A stretch of 6,367 bases of DNA from JBOHUX01 sp050734915 (GTDB taxonomy: Bacteria; Chloroflexota; Dormibacteria; Dormibacterales; Dormibacteraceae): the NCBI GenBank assembly GCA_050734915.1, contig JBOHUX010000136.1, forward strand, positions 1 to 6,367, in the 5' to 3' direction. A program made the position numbers and the translations under genes. Below, piece after piece: positions 5,950 to 6,367 of this stretch; within the stretch, counting starts at the first letter, position 1, and each line of letters starts with the position of its first letter. Below the pieces are notes generated by a model that was not told the DNA's origin, did no database searches, and worked only from the letters and a program-made list of their open reading frames with translations.

Positions 5950-6219
5950 TCAACCCGGCGGCCGGGCGCCGCCAGACGTCACCCGGCTCCGGGCGAGGGC
6001 GGCGTACAGGAGCCCCGCGACGTGATCGCAGGGCATGCCATCGGCGAGCGCGTCGAGCGCCGCCACGAGCTGCGTCGCCGACTCGTTCAGCGCCCGCCGG
6101 CGGGCGCTGGCGAGAGCGAGTCTGATCTCGCGGGCGATCTCGGCCGGGGTCACCTCCTCGTCGCCCGCCCCGTCGGCGGCGGCGTTGACGAGCGCGATGG
6201 CTCGGCCCAGGTGGGTCAC
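5950..6219 (-). CDS. Small helical protein, 89 residues, function unknown
   Basis: I do not recognise this protein. It is soluble, Ala-rich and probably all-helical, with likely helices at about 2-15, 25-44, 46-60 and 64-78 and a Gly/Pro-rich tail. It has no membrane segment and only one Cys (C64), so it is not a zinc-finger protein. The case for it being real is that over 90% of third codon positions are G or C, that the frame ends 22 bp before the M16 start on the same strand, and that no better frame overlaps it. The start is GTG at 6217-6219, the only ATG or GTG in this frame after the preceding gene's stop. The ribosome-binding site is poor. It is probably co-transcribed with the genes on either side. 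Confidence 0.65.
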   Translation of the reverse strand: MTHLGRAIALVNAAADGAGDEEVTPAEIAREIRLALASARRRALNESATQLVAALDALADGMPCDHVAGLLYAALARSRVTSGGARPPG

Positions 6220-6301
6220 GATTCCGGCGCCCGGCCCTGGTGGGGAGGAGGGCGGCCGGGCCCGCGACGCATCCCGCGAGCCGGCACCCCCAGCGCCCGG
6301 C

Positions 6302-6367
6302 CTAACCGGCTGGCCGGGGCTCCACCACGACGCGCCGGGCCGGCTCCTCGCCCACGCTGTTGGTGGC
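6302..6367 (-). CDS. C-terminal end of an unidentified protein (partial)
   Basis: The minus strand is open from the window edge to a TAG at 6302-6304 and encodes the last 21 residues, beginning ATNSVGEEPARRVV and ending EPRPAG. Nineteen of the 21 third positions are G or C, as in the real genes here. The fragment is too short for a family call. It lies 82 bp upstream of the 89-residue gene on the same strand and may share its transcript. The intervening 6220-6301 shows nothing I can support. Confidence 0.5.
   Translation of the reverse strand, partial: ATNSVGEEPARRVVVEPRPAG

Overview
The window is 6.4 kb of very GC-rich (roughly 70% by eye) bacterial chromosome. It holds six complete, well-supported genes, one probable small gene and the last codons of another. 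Third codon positions are almost all G or C, and this produces long meaningless open frames on the opposite strands. The gene content (chromosomal ParA/ParB, type I signal peptidase, M16 peptidase, SPFH protein) fits a free-living bacterium. The base composition resembles uncultivated lineages such as Rokubacteria/Methylomirabilota, but other high-GC phyla cannot be excluded, so the taxon is an inference only.

Layout: positions 1-312 have no convincing gene. They contain a possible promoter, two hairpins in the probable leader and a perfect AGGAGG ribosome-binding site. A plus-strand run follows: an SPFH/slipin membrane protein (313-1137), a CPBP-family intramembrane protease (1194-2234), parA (2244-3050), parB (3047-3880, overlapping parA by 4 bp), and lepB signal peptidase I (3931-4530). 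Gaps are short, so much of this run may be co-transcribed. A 116-bp convergent gap with a small hairpin separates it from a minus-strand set: an M16 zinc peptidase (4647-5927), preceded by an unrecognised 89-residue helical protein (5950-6219), preceded by the C-terminus of an unidentified protein that runs off the window end (6302-6367).

Functionally, ParA and ParB form a complete chromosome-segregation pair, and all their diagnostic motifs are visible. The surrounding genes concern membrane organisation and proteolysis: slipin scaffold, CPBP protease, signal peptidase and M16 peptidase. The slipin next to a CPBP protease is the most unusual pairing, because slipins are classically paired with NfeD-type proteins. 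Translation signals differ sharply between genes. The slipin and lepB have good Shine-Dalgarno sequences, whereas parA and the M16 gene have none but carry a -10-like hexamer 6-9 nt before the start codon, hinting at leaderless transcripts. I see no mobile element, CRISPR array, tRNA, rRNA or canonical parS site. No clearly new biological system is demonstrable from this sequence alone.
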